Source: Deltaproteobacteria bacterium
Lineage (GTDB): Bacteria; Myxococcota; UBA796; SXON01
Length of the DNA stretch: 8,323 nt
Direction of reading: 5' to 3'
Assembly (NCBI GenBank): GCA_947483545.1
Contig: CANKNP010000238.1
Location: forward strand, 1-8,323
Below are positions 1 through 6,336 of the stretch, in pieces. Both the position numbers and the translations under genes were made by a program. The first letter of the stretch is position 1. Each line of letters opens with the position of its first letter. The notes below the pieces were generated by a model. That model did not search any database. It was not told the DNA's origin and saw nothing but the letters and a program-made list of their open reading frames with translations.

Positions 1-138
1 AGGAGTACGCGCGCCGGGGGCCCGCGCGACGTTGAATTCTGCGGCTCCGGGAGCAGCCGCGGCGCCCGCTGCGAGCCTCGCGGGCGGCGCTCCCGGGGTA
101 TGCCCTACGGACTCCTAACCCCGTTTCCCCCAGCGCTG
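1..138. other. Non-coding region downstream of coaC, rich in inverted repeats
   Basis: No credible coding region is visible. After the coaC stop (minus strand) no frame shows a continuation resembling the CoaB domain that is fused to CoaC in many bacteria. The stretch is very GC-rich and dominated by inverted repeats: a large hairpin at about 45-98, a small one at 8-13/23-28, and a possible closing stem 1-6/111-116. It may hold the transcription end of the hydrolase-coaC pair, but no T-tract follows the hairpins in the direction of coaC transcription. Confidence 0.6.
45..98. repeat. Large imperfect GC-rich hairpin downstream of coaC
   Basis: The outer arm CTCCGGGAGC (45-54) pairs with GCTCCCGGGG (89-98), using one G-T position. 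After a 6-nt one-sided bulge (55-60), an inner arm (61-69) pairs with 80-88 with one mismatch, leaving a 10-nt loop. It sits 41 nt beyond the coaC stop and could act as a Rho-independent-like terminator or an mRNA 3'-end stabiliser, but it has no U-tract on either strand, so this role is inference. Confidence 0.45.
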
Positions 139-672
139 CTAGGACAGAGCCCCCTCCACCACCCCCCAAATATCCCCCACCTCCGCCAAACCGCCCATCC
201 CCACATCCCCGCACGCCAGTCGTTTTTCCGTGGGTAGAACCCAGGTGTAACGCCCCAAGCCGTCGATCCAGCCGATGTTGCGTTGAACCACCGGGTGAAA
301 CCACATCTCGGTGTTCATCGCGGGCGCGAGGATGCAGGGCTTGCCGCGAGGCAGCGCCATGATCGTGGTCGTGAGCACATCATCGGCGAGCCCGCACGCC
401 AGCTTTCCAAGGACGTTGGCCGAGAGCGGGGCGATGACCGCGACATCGGCCCACTTGCCCAGGTCAATGTGTACCATCGCGTCGGTGAAGGTGTCGGTGT
501 GAACCGCCCGGCCGGTCAACCCTGCGAAGGTGAGGGGACCCACGAATCGGCAGGCATTCGCGGTCATCACCACTTGCACCTCAAACCCCGCTTTCATCGC
601 GAGGGATGTGAGCTCACAGGCCTTGTACGCGGCGATGCCCCCGGTCACACCGAGGAGCAGGTTTCTACTCAT
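139..672 (-). CDS. coaC: Phosphopantothenoylcysteine decarboxylase, stand-alone CoaC-type flavoprotein
   Basis: This predicted cytosolic FMN enzyme decarboxylates 4'-phosphopantothenoyl-L-cysteine to 4'-phosphopantetheine in coenzyme A synthesis. The 177-residue product is a complete HFCD-family flavoprotein domain. It has the N-terminal GVTGGIAAYK loop (8-17), the catalytic His of the HIDL motif (H68), the LSANVLGKLACGLADD flavin-binding segment (83-98), PAMNTEMW (117-124, with the substrate-binding Asn120), and the flexible substrate lid ACGDVGMGGLAE (153-164) with the catalytic Cys154. The lid has Gly161 where CoaBC proteins such as E. coli Dfp have Arg (GPGRM). Most bacteria fuse CoaC to the synthetase CoaB (about 400 aa in total); here the protein ends after the CoaC domain and no CoaB follows in the next 138 bases. 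The ATG lies inside the hydrolase stop (ATGAGTAG), has no good Shine-Dalgarno sequence, and is probably translated by coupling. Related HFCD decarboxylases (EpiD-like) are a less likely alternative, since the CoaC motifs fit closely. Confidence 0.9.
   Translation of the reverse strand: MSRNLLLGVTGGIAAYKACELTSLAMKAGFEVQVVMTANACRFVGPLTFAGLTGRAVHTDTFTDAMVHIDLGKWADVAVIAPLSANVLGKLACGLADDVLTTTIMALPRGKPCILAPAMNTEMWFHPVVQRNIGWIDGLGRYTWVLPTEKRLACGDVGMGGLAEVGDIWGVVEGALS
665..672 (-). promoter_or_regulatory. ATGAGTAG stop/start overlap, translational coupling site
   Basis: The coaC ATG (672-670) precedes the hydrolase TAG (667-665) within the same eight bases. No purine-rich ribosome binding site is visible just upstream of the coaC ATG; the preceding bases are CCCCGGTGCTGG. 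Termination-reinitiation is therefore the simplest way to translate coaC from this message. Confidence 0.6.
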
Positions 673-2515
673 CCAGCACCGGGGAACCGTCGAGCAGAGA
701 GGTCAGAAAATCGCGGTAAAATCTCTTGGCGGAATTGTTCTCGTACACCGCGTAGTGCCCGTCGTCCGGGTATTGCGCCATCCCGGACGTGACGTTCTCG
801 CCCGTCCACCCGCGTGCATTGTCCTGGACCGGAAAGCCAAGGTCGGTGAGCCCACGCAGGGCGAGCGCATCCGGGTCGTTCGCGGGATCGCCCACAATGG
901 GCATCCGGCCAGCGGCGGCCAGCGCCTCTGAGGTCGCCGCGGGCGTGAACTCGTCGAGCAGTCCCTCGGTCAGGGCCATCGGCATCGGCCGCGCCGCGCG
1001 GCGAATCTCCCAATCCCCCTGCTCCGCATACCAGTAGGGGGCGTAGTTGATGGGATCGGTCGCCTCTGCGAGGGTTTGGATCAATGCCAGGACGGGGTGG
1101 AACGAGGTGAGCTCCTCGTCTTCATCAAAGCTCAAGAGCGCCGCGAACGTCGCCGCGAGGTCGAGCGGGTCTTTTCGCAACAGGATGGTGAGCGTGAGGC
1201 CGCCGCCAGCCCCGGAGAGCCCGGTGCCCAGCAGATCCTCTGACATGAACGGGGTGCCCAGCGCGCCGACCAGACCGCCCTGCGAGTGGCCGAAGAACGC
1301 GACCCGGGTCGGGTCGAGCACGATCTCGTCGTTGCCTACGCGGAACGTCGATGTGGCTTGGGTGAGGGCGCGAGCCAGATAGACTTGATCGAGCGCTCCC
1401 TGCCGGAAGTTGGTGCGGCCTGCCTGCGGATTGTAGAAGTTGAAGCTGTCAAGCTCCACGCTCGTATCCTCGGTCGCGCGGTCGCCGTGCAACGGTTGGC
1501 TCACGCCGAACACCGCCACGCCCTCGCGTGCGAGGATCAGCCCCTCGTCCGACGAACTGCCGTTGCAAAAGCTGAAATTGTCGCCGCCGGTGCCGTGGCT
1601 ATAAAGTACCAGCGGCCAGCCGTCGTCCGGCGAGCCTTCGGTCGGGATGGTGAGCGAGAACTGCACGCGTTCCCACTGGTAGATCTCGGGGCCGCCATCG
1701 TCGGAGAAGGAAAATCCCCCGTCGCCCACGGTGTGGTAGGGGCGCGGGCCGTGTTGCCAGACGGGCATCAAGACCGTGCCAACGTAGAGCGTGTACTCGC
1801 CCATGTCTGCGTAGAGTGTCAGCTCCTGATCGAGTGTCGGGATCGCGATCTCGTCGCGGATCGCTCGGGCGATGCGCGCGGTCTCGGCGATGGGGTCCTG
1901 CGTCGTGAAGGTGACCGCGAACGCGACCGTGTCGGGGGGCACGTCTCCCGCGACGAGCGTGCTCTCCAAGGCGGCGAGGCCCTGCGCCGACCAGTCGATC
2001 GGCTGGGGAGCCACGAGGGGGCTCTGAAAGACGAGCGCATACTGTGTGGCGGGCGCCAGCGGAAACCCGAAGACGGGGGCTACGGCCAGCAGGTTCTCGG
2101 GCTGCCACGTGGTGGCGCTGTCGGTCCACTCGAACGCGATGGGGATCCGCTCGCCCCGGTGCGGGCTGCCGATCCCGATGTCCACGAGGTAGACGGGGCT
2201 CTCCGGTCCGGTCGAGCCCTCGGGGGAGGGGAGCAGGTCCAGGTCCACGTCGCCCTCGAAGCGGACGAAGAGGGGGCTGTTGTTCCCAAAGCCGTCGATG
2301 TCCGCGGTGGCGTCGAGGTAGGCATCGACGATCGGATACTGGCCGGCGTGGGGAAACCCGCTCACGTCCGGATGGCCGTCCACCGTGCGCAGGTCCGAGG
2401 GCCAGGGGCTATCGAAGAAGCTCCCGCCGCTGGTCACGGGGGTCGCGCCCGCCCCGTCGGTGCCGGTGCAGCCGCAGACCAGCAGGAAGAGGGCGATTCG
2501 GTGGGCGGAGGACAT
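665..2515 (-). CDS. Predicted lipoprotein alpha/beta hydrolase (esterase/lipase-like)
   Basis: This is a predicted exported serine hydrolase; its substrate is unknown. The chosen start is the ATG at 2515 (616 aa), because AAGGG lies 5 nt upstream; an in-frame GTG at 2533 would add six residues. The N-terminus has one Arg, the hydrophobic run IALFLLV and then Val-Cys-Gly-Cys, which fits a lipobox with acylated Cys16. Residues about 20-285 form an N-terminal region with the FDSPWPSDLR motif seen in large bacterial lipase-like lipoproteins. The hydrolase core begins with PLVLYSHGTGG (oxyanion region, about 301-311). The nucleophile elbow is GHSQG with Ser411. The likely acid is Asp521 (in EGLLDE) and the likely base His587 (in DDGHY). 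The roughly 105 residues between Ser411 and Asp521 suggest a lid insertion. It is the first gene of a coupled pair with coaC and is transcribed divergently from the aminotransferase gene. Confidence 0.8.
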   Translation of the reverse strand: MSSAHRIALFLLVCGCTGTDGAGATPVTSGGSFFDSPWPSDLRTVDGHPDVSGFPHAGQYPIVDAYLDATADIDGFGNNSPLFVRFEGDVDLDLLPSPEGSTGPESPVYLVDIGIGSPHRGERIPIAFEWTDSATTWQPENLLAVAPVFGFPLAPATQYALVFQSPLVAPQPIDWSAQGLAALESTLVAGDVPPDTVAFAVTFTTQDPIAETARIARAIRDEIAIPTLDQELTLYADMGEYTLYVGTVLMPVWQHGPRPYHTVGDGGFSFSDDGGPEIYQWERVQFSLTIPTEGSPDDGWPLVLYSHGTGGDNFSFCNGSSSDEGLILAREGVAVFGVSQPLHGDRATEDTSVELDSFNFYNPQAGRTNFRQGALDQVYLARALTQATSTFRVGNDEIVLDPTRVAFFGHSQGGLVGALGTPFMSEDLLGTGLSGAGGGLTLTILLRKDPLDLAATFAALLSFDEDEELTSFHPVLALIQTLAEATDPINYAPYWYAEQGDWEIRRAARPMPMALTEGLLDEFTPAATSEALAAAGRMPIVGDPANDPDALALRGLTDLGFPVQDNARGWTGENVTSGMAQYPDDGHYAVYENNSAKRFYRDFLTSLLDGSPVLDE

Positions 2516-2580
2516 CGGGGCCCTTATATCCACGACGCCCGCGTGGCCTCCGCCCGAAGGTCGGAGTATCCTGCGAGCAG
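2516..2580. promoter_or_regulatory. Divergent intergenic region between hydrolase and aminotransferase genes
   Basis: These 65 bp must contain the promoters or leaders of both divergent genes unless promoters lie inside the coding regions. Weak -10-like matches are visible (TATAAG and GATACT on the minus strand, AGTATC on the plus strand), but no convincing -35 partners. A small dyad CCACG-N7-CGTGG (2530-2546) could be an operator. The hydrolase has AAGGG (2521-2525, minus) at good spacing. The aminotransferase ATG has only GGAG 14 nt upstream. Confidence 0.35.
2521..2525 (-). promoter_or_regulatory. Ribosome binding site deciding the hydrolase start
   Basis: AAGGG lies 5 nt before ATG 2515 on the minus strand. 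This supports ATG 2515 over the upstream in-frame GTG at 2533, which has no comparable sequence before it. Confidence 0.5.
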
Positions 2581-3801
2581 ATGCCTCCTGCTCCCCGGCT
2601 TTCGCCGCGGTACCATCGTGTTCGCCCCTCGACCGCCTCCGAGCTGGCCAGGGAGGGTCGAGCCTACGCGCAGCTTGGGCGCCACGTCATCAACCTTCAG
2701 GGCGGACATTTGCCCGGCGAGATGGACCATTCGCTCCGGCAGGTGGGCGCGGACGCCTGGCGCGAGGGGGTGATCGGGTACAGCGAGGGCAACGGCCTGC
2801 CGGACCTGCGGGACGCCGTGATTGACTGGCTGGACCTTCGGGACATTCGGTCGCCTGAGAACGTCTTGATCGCGGCGGGCTCGCGGTCGGCGCTCTCCGC
2901 CGTGCTGGCGGTGATCACCAGCGCGGGGGATGTCGTGCTGGTGGATGGGGCGGCATGGACGGTGTTTCACCCGCTGGTGAGCGCAGGTGGGGCTACCCCC
3001 GTGCCGATCCTGCCGCACCAAGGCTCGGAGTTCGGAACCCGACACTTCAAGCTGACGGCCCTGGAGGTCCGGACCTCCCTCGCGCTGATGCCGGGCGCGC
3101 GGGCCGTGCTCCTGGCCAACCCCGTGAACCCCACGGCGCAGCTCTACACCGCGGAGGAGATCGTCTCGATCATCGAGGTCTGCGCTCAGGCAGGTGCGGT
3201 CTGCATCATCGACCGGCTCTACGGCAAGCTCCTCTACGACGGCGTCCGGTACCCCTACCTGCCGTCTACGCCCGCCGTGCGCGACTACTGCATCCTCGTG
3301 GACGGCGTCTCCCGCGCGTTTCGGGGCGCGGGCGGGCTTCGCGTCGGCTGGGCGTGCGGGCCCTTCGACATCATCGAGGCCGCCGGGCGCGTCCAGACCG
3401 TGGGCATGGGGCCTGCACACCGGGTGGATCAGCTCGTCGCGCTCTCGGCCATCACCGCACCGTACGACCTCGGTTTGCTCGAAGAGATGCAATCCCTCCG
3501 GGACATGCTGACGGAGGCCGCGGCGCAGATCCCCGACCTCGTGGCCTGGCCCGTGGCGGGGACGATGTACTGCATGCTCGATGTTCGGAAGTTTCGTGGC
3601 CGGACGGACGCCAGTAGTTGGGTCGTGGACACCTCGGCCGAGTTCGCCGACTACCTGCTCACCGATGGAGGGGTGCTCGTGGCGCCTGGGGACATCGTCG
3701 GCCAGGAGGGGTTCATCCGCGTCGCGTTCAGCCGACCGTCGGAGCAGGTCTCGGCGGGCATGAACCGGATCGCGGTGTCGTTGGGGCGGTTGAAGTCCTA
3801 G
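2581..3801 (+). CDS. Class I/II aminotransferase homologue with Arg in place of the Schiff-base Lys
   Basis: This 406-residue protein has the full-length architecture of PLP-dependent fold-type-I aminotransferases (aspartate aminotransferase superfamily). Visible motifs in order are VINLQGG (36-42), GYSEGNGLPDLRDAV (66-80), the PLP-phosphate loop GSRSAL (100-105), the ring-stacking aromatic Trp126, NPVNPT (180-185; Asn183 fits the PLP O3' ligand), Asp211 (pyridine N1) and Tyr214 in DRLYGKLLYDG, Arg254 in GLRVGW (phosphate ligand), and Arg380 in FIRVAFS (substrate carboxylate). The expected Ser-x-Ser-Lys or Gly-x-Ser-Lys reads GVSR, with Arg245 (codon CGC, 3313-3315) in place of the catalytic Lys, and the R245-to-R254 loop is one residue longer than usual. 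The protein has only four lysines (157, 216, 337, 405). ATG 2581 fits the family N-terminus; the open frame extends upstream but antisense to the hydrolase. It may be a non-transaminating PLP protein; the substrate is unknown. Confidence 0.88.
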   Translation: MPPAPRLSPRYHRVRPSTASELAREGRAYAQLGRHVINLQGGHLPGEMDHSLRQVGADAWREGVIGYSEGNGLPDLRDAVIDWLDLRDIRSPENVLIAAGSRSALSAVLAVITSAGDVVLVDGAAWTVFHPLVSAGGATPVPILPHQGSEFGTRHFKLTALEVRTSLALMPGARAVLLANPVNPTAQLYTAEEIVSIIEVCAQAGAVCIIDRLYGKLLYDGVRYPYLPSTPAVRDYCILVDGVSRAFRGAGGLRVGWACGPFDIIEAAGRVQTVGMGPAHRVDQLVALSAITAPYDLGLLEEMQSLRDMLTEAAAQIPDLVAWPVAGTMYCMLDVRKFRGRTDASSWVVDTSAEFADYLLTDGGVLVAPGDIVGQEGFIRVAFSRPSEQVSAGMNRIAVSLGRLKS

Positions 3802-3805
3802 CCAT

Positions 3806-6328
3806 TCAATGCGCCTCCCCCCACGTCCCCCCCACCCCAATATTCACCACCAGCGGAACCTTCAGCGCCACCGGCAGGGGACTTGGATGCTCCATGGCGT
3901 CCCTCACGATCGCCGTGACCTCGTCGATCTCCTCCTGCGGGACCTCGAACACCAGCTCGTCGTGGACCTGGAGCAGCAGTCGGGCGCGTTTTCCAATCAA
4001 TCCCCGTTGGATTTGGAGCATCGCCAGCTTGCACAAATCGGCCGCGGAGCCCTGAATGGGGGTGTTCGCGGCGATGCGCTCTCCAGCTTGGCGCTCCATC
4101 GGGCTCTGGCTCGACAATTCGGGGAGCTGACGGCGCCGACCGAGTAGGGTCGTGACAAATCCCCGGGCGGTCGCGTCGGCGATGGTCTGATCGAGCCAGG
4201 TGCGCACCCCGGCATAGGTCTCGAAGAACGCGGTGATGTGGGCGAGCGCCTCCTTTCGCGGGATGCCCAGAATCTGCCCCAGGGCCGTGGCCCCCTGTCC
4301 GTAGATCGTCGCAAAGTTGATGGTCTTGCCGACGTTTCGCTGCTCGGCGGTCACCTCCGCGAACGGGACATGGAACAGTTGGCCCGCCGTCCGCCGATGC
4401 ACGTCGTGACCGTCGCGAAAGGCCTCGACCAATCCGGGATCGCCGCACATGTGGGCCATCACGCGGAGCTCAATTTGGCTCCAATCCGCGGAGAGAATTC
4501 GATGTCCTGGCGGCGCGATGAAGGCGTGTCGGATGCGTTTTCCCTCGGACGTGCGGACCGGCGTGCGCTGGAGGTCCGGATCGGTGGAGATCAAGCGGCC
4601 TGAAACCCCGACGGTCTGTTGAAACGTCGCATGAATGCGCCCGGTCCTGGGATCTACGGCGCGCTGCAAGACGTCGGTGTAGGTGTTGATCAACTTGGAC
4701 AACATCCGCTGGTCCAGCAGGAGCCGCGCGATCTCGTGCTTTGGCGCGAGGGCTTCGAGCACCTCGGCGTCGGTGGACCAGCCGGTCTTCGTCTTCTTGA
4801 TCACGGGGAGCTTCAGCTCCTCAAACAACACCGTCCCGAGCTGCGTCGTGCTCCCGATATTGAACGGGTGCCCGGCGATCTCCTGGATACGCGCCTCCAA
4901 CACGGCCTTCCGCGCGGTGAATTCCACACCCATACGGCCCAAATCCGGCGCGTCCACGAGGATCCCCGCCAGCTCCATCTCGGCGAGGACCCGCGCTAAC
5001 GGGAGCTCGACCGTTCGATAGTGCGACTCCAAATCTGCAAGGCGCTGGTGCAACACCGGCCAGAGCCTTGCGATCGTGTCCACGCGGGCCTCCGGAGGCG
5101 CATCGGCCCCCAACGGCTGCTGCAGATACTCGCGCGCGACCTGGTCGAGTCGGTGGGGAATACACTTGGTGGGATCGACCACGAACGACGCGAGCTGTGT
5201 GTCATCACACGCGGCGAGCGTGATGCCTGCCCGCCCAAGTCCCTTCCAGATGGCCTTCCACTCGTGGGTGACCTTGGATAGGTTCGGATCTTCCAGCCAG
5301 TGTTTGGCATCGGCGAGGGCCATGCGGTGTACAGCGCCCGGGACCTCGCAGACGAACAGCGCCTCAACGGTCTGGGCGCCGCCGGAGGTGGCGCCGAAGA
5401 CGGGGACGATAGCGACAGGGCCGGGCCCGGGGCGGAACGGCGCCTCGGAGACGGGAAGGACAGCCGTGTTCGTCGGGGTGCTGTCCGCGAGCAACGAGTG
5501 GAATTCAAGCTCGCGGAACAGGGCCTCGAGCGCCGCCGGATCGGCGGGCGGAAGCGTGAGCCCAGCCACGTGAATGTCGAGCGGGGCGTGCAGGTCGATG
5601 GTGGCGAGGTCCCGCGAGAGGAACGCGATGTCGCGGCTCGCTTCGAGGGTGGCGCGCTGCCGGGCGGGAAGCTGGTCAAGCGCTGCGTACACGCCGTCGA
5701 GGGAGCCGAACTTTTCAAGCAGCGTGGTGGCGCCCTTCTGGCCGATGCCGGCGACCCCAGGGATGCCGTCCACGGCGTCGCCCATCAGCGCGAGAAGATC
5801 GACGATCTGGTCGGGTCGAACACCCCATTTTTTCAAGACCAGCGGTGCGTCGAAGGTCACGTCGCGCATGGGGTCGAACATGCGGACGTGCTCGTTGATG
5901 AGCTGCGCAAAGTCCTTGTCGCCCGCGACGATCAGCACGTCGAGCCCCGCCGCGACGCCCTCGCGGGCGAGCGTGCCGATGATGTCGTCGGCCTCCCAGC
6001 CGGGTGCTCGGACGGCCGGGAACCCGTAGGCGGCGACCATGCGGTCGATCCAGGGCAACTGCTCGCGGAGATCGCCGGAGATCGGCGGTCGGTCGGCCTT
6101 GTAGGCGGCGAACTTGACCTCGCGGTGGGTCGGGCCGGGGGCGTCGAACACCACGGCTCCGGCAGTGGGTCGCCGTCCCGAAAAGAGCTTGCGAAACATC
6201 GTCGCAAAGCCGAACAGCGCGTTGGTGTGCAGCCCCTGGGAGGTCATCAGGCTGGACGGGAGCGCGAAGAACGCGCGGAAGATGAACCAGCTCCCGTCGA
6301 TGAGGACGAGGCGATCGGGTTTGGCCAT
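3806..6328 (-). CDS. polA: DNA polymerase I with intact 5' nuclease and degenerate proofreading domain
   Basis: This 840-residue family A polymerase acts in Okazaki fragment maturation and gap-filling repair. Residues 1-290 form the 5' nuclease; its metal ligands are all present (D11, D62, E112, D114, D115, D137, D139, D184, D187). Residues about 300-430 occupy the 3'-5' exonuclease position, but the Exo I Asp-x-Glu is absent and Exo II reads THEWKAIW without its Asp, so proofreading is probably lost, as in Taq and Bacillus enzymes. The polymerase domain has thumb TKTGWSTDAEVLE, motif A SADWSQIELRV (Asp615), motif B RNVGKTINFATIYG (R664, K668, F672, Y676), TPIQGSAADL and motif C QVHDE (H789, D790, E791). 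Phe672 is the usual deoxy-versus-dideoxy selector residue. The palm reads GRLISTDPDLQRTP instead of the near-universal GRLSSxDPNLQNIP. The start ATG lies 8 nt after the lepA stop; an upstream extension to 6472 would overlap lepA and lacks family similarity. Confidence 0.97.
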   Translation of the reverse strand: MAKPDRLVLIDGSWFIFRAFFALPSSLMTSQGLHTNALFGFATMFRKLFSGRRPTAGAVVFDAPGPTHREVKFAAYKADRPPISGDLREQLPWIDRMVAAYGFPAVRAPGWEADDIIGTLAREGVAAGLDVLIVAGDKDFAQLINEHVRMFDPMRDVTFDAPLVLKKWGVRPDQIVDLLALMGDAVDGIPGVAGIGQKGATTLLEKFGSLDGVYAALDQLPARQRATLEASRDIAFLSRDLATIDLHAPLDIHVAGLTLPPADPAALEALFRELEFHSLLADSTPTNTAVLPVSEAPFRPGPGPVAIVPVFGATSGGAQTVEALFVCEVPGAVHRMALADAKHWLEDPNLSKVTHEWKAIWKGLGRAGITLAACDDTQLASFVVDPTKCIPHRLDQVAREYLQQPLGADAPPEARVDTIARLWPVLHQRLADLESHYRTVELPLARVLAEMELAGILVDAPDLGRMGVEFTARKAVLEARIQEIAGHPFNIGSTTQLGTVLFEELKLPVIKKTKTGWSTDAEVLEALAPKHEIARLLLDQRMLSKLINTYTDVLQRAVDPRTGRIHATFQQTVGVSGRLISTDPDLQRTPVRTSEGKRIRHAFIAPPGHRILSADWSQIELRVMAHMCGDPGLVEAFRDGHDVHRRTAGQLFHVPFAEVTAEQRNVGKTINFATIYGQGATALGQILGIPRKEALAHITAFFETYAGVRTWLDQTIADATARGFVTTLLGRRRQLPELSSQSPMERQAGERIAANTPIQGSAADLCKLAMLQIQRGLIGKRARLLLQVHDELVFEVPQEEIDEVTAIVRDAMEHPSPLPVALKVPLVVNIGVGGTWGEAH
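3817..3838 (-). other. Potential G-quadruplex motif at the 3' end of polA
   Basis: On the polA sense strand, G-runs of 4, 7 and 6 are separated by T and ACGT. Splitting the 7-run as GGG-G-GGG gives four G-tracts with loops of 1, 1 and 4 nt, matching the usual G3+N1-7 pattern. It covers the codons just before the final GEAH and lies within 40 bp of both convergent stop codons. Confidence 0.4.
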
Positions 6329-6336
6329 GCCGCAGC

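Noticed and set aside
1..120. Integron attC-like site suggested by CCTAACC and paired arms
   Set aside because: The core sequences do not match RYYYAAC/GTTRRRY in the needed positions and orientation, and there is no integrase or cassette context.
2044..2580. Upstream extension of the aminotransferase open frame
   Set aside because: The extension is Arg-rich, antisense to the hydrolase gene and unlike the family; ATG 2581 gives the expected N-terminus.
1286..2773. Long plus-strand open frame (495 codons) antisense to the hydrolase gene
   Set aside because: It is Arg/Gly/Val-rich with no family motifs, lies opposite a gene with a clear signal peptide and catalytic triad, and is a typical GC-rich shadow frame.
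3226..3228. Lys216 (AAG in the GGC AAG CTC stretch) as a substitute Schiff-base lysine in the aminotransferase
   Set aside because: A Lys is often present at this position, just after the D-x-x-Y motif, in ordinary class I/II aminotransferases that also have the catalytic Lys, so it is not a relocated anchor on sequence grounds. Only a structure could settle this.
2524..3840. 438-codon minus-strand open frame antisense to the aminotransferase gene
   Set aside because: It is Arg/His/Gly-rich, has no recognisable motifs, and overlaps both the polA 3' end and the aminotransferase gene; the plus-strand frame carries the family motifs.
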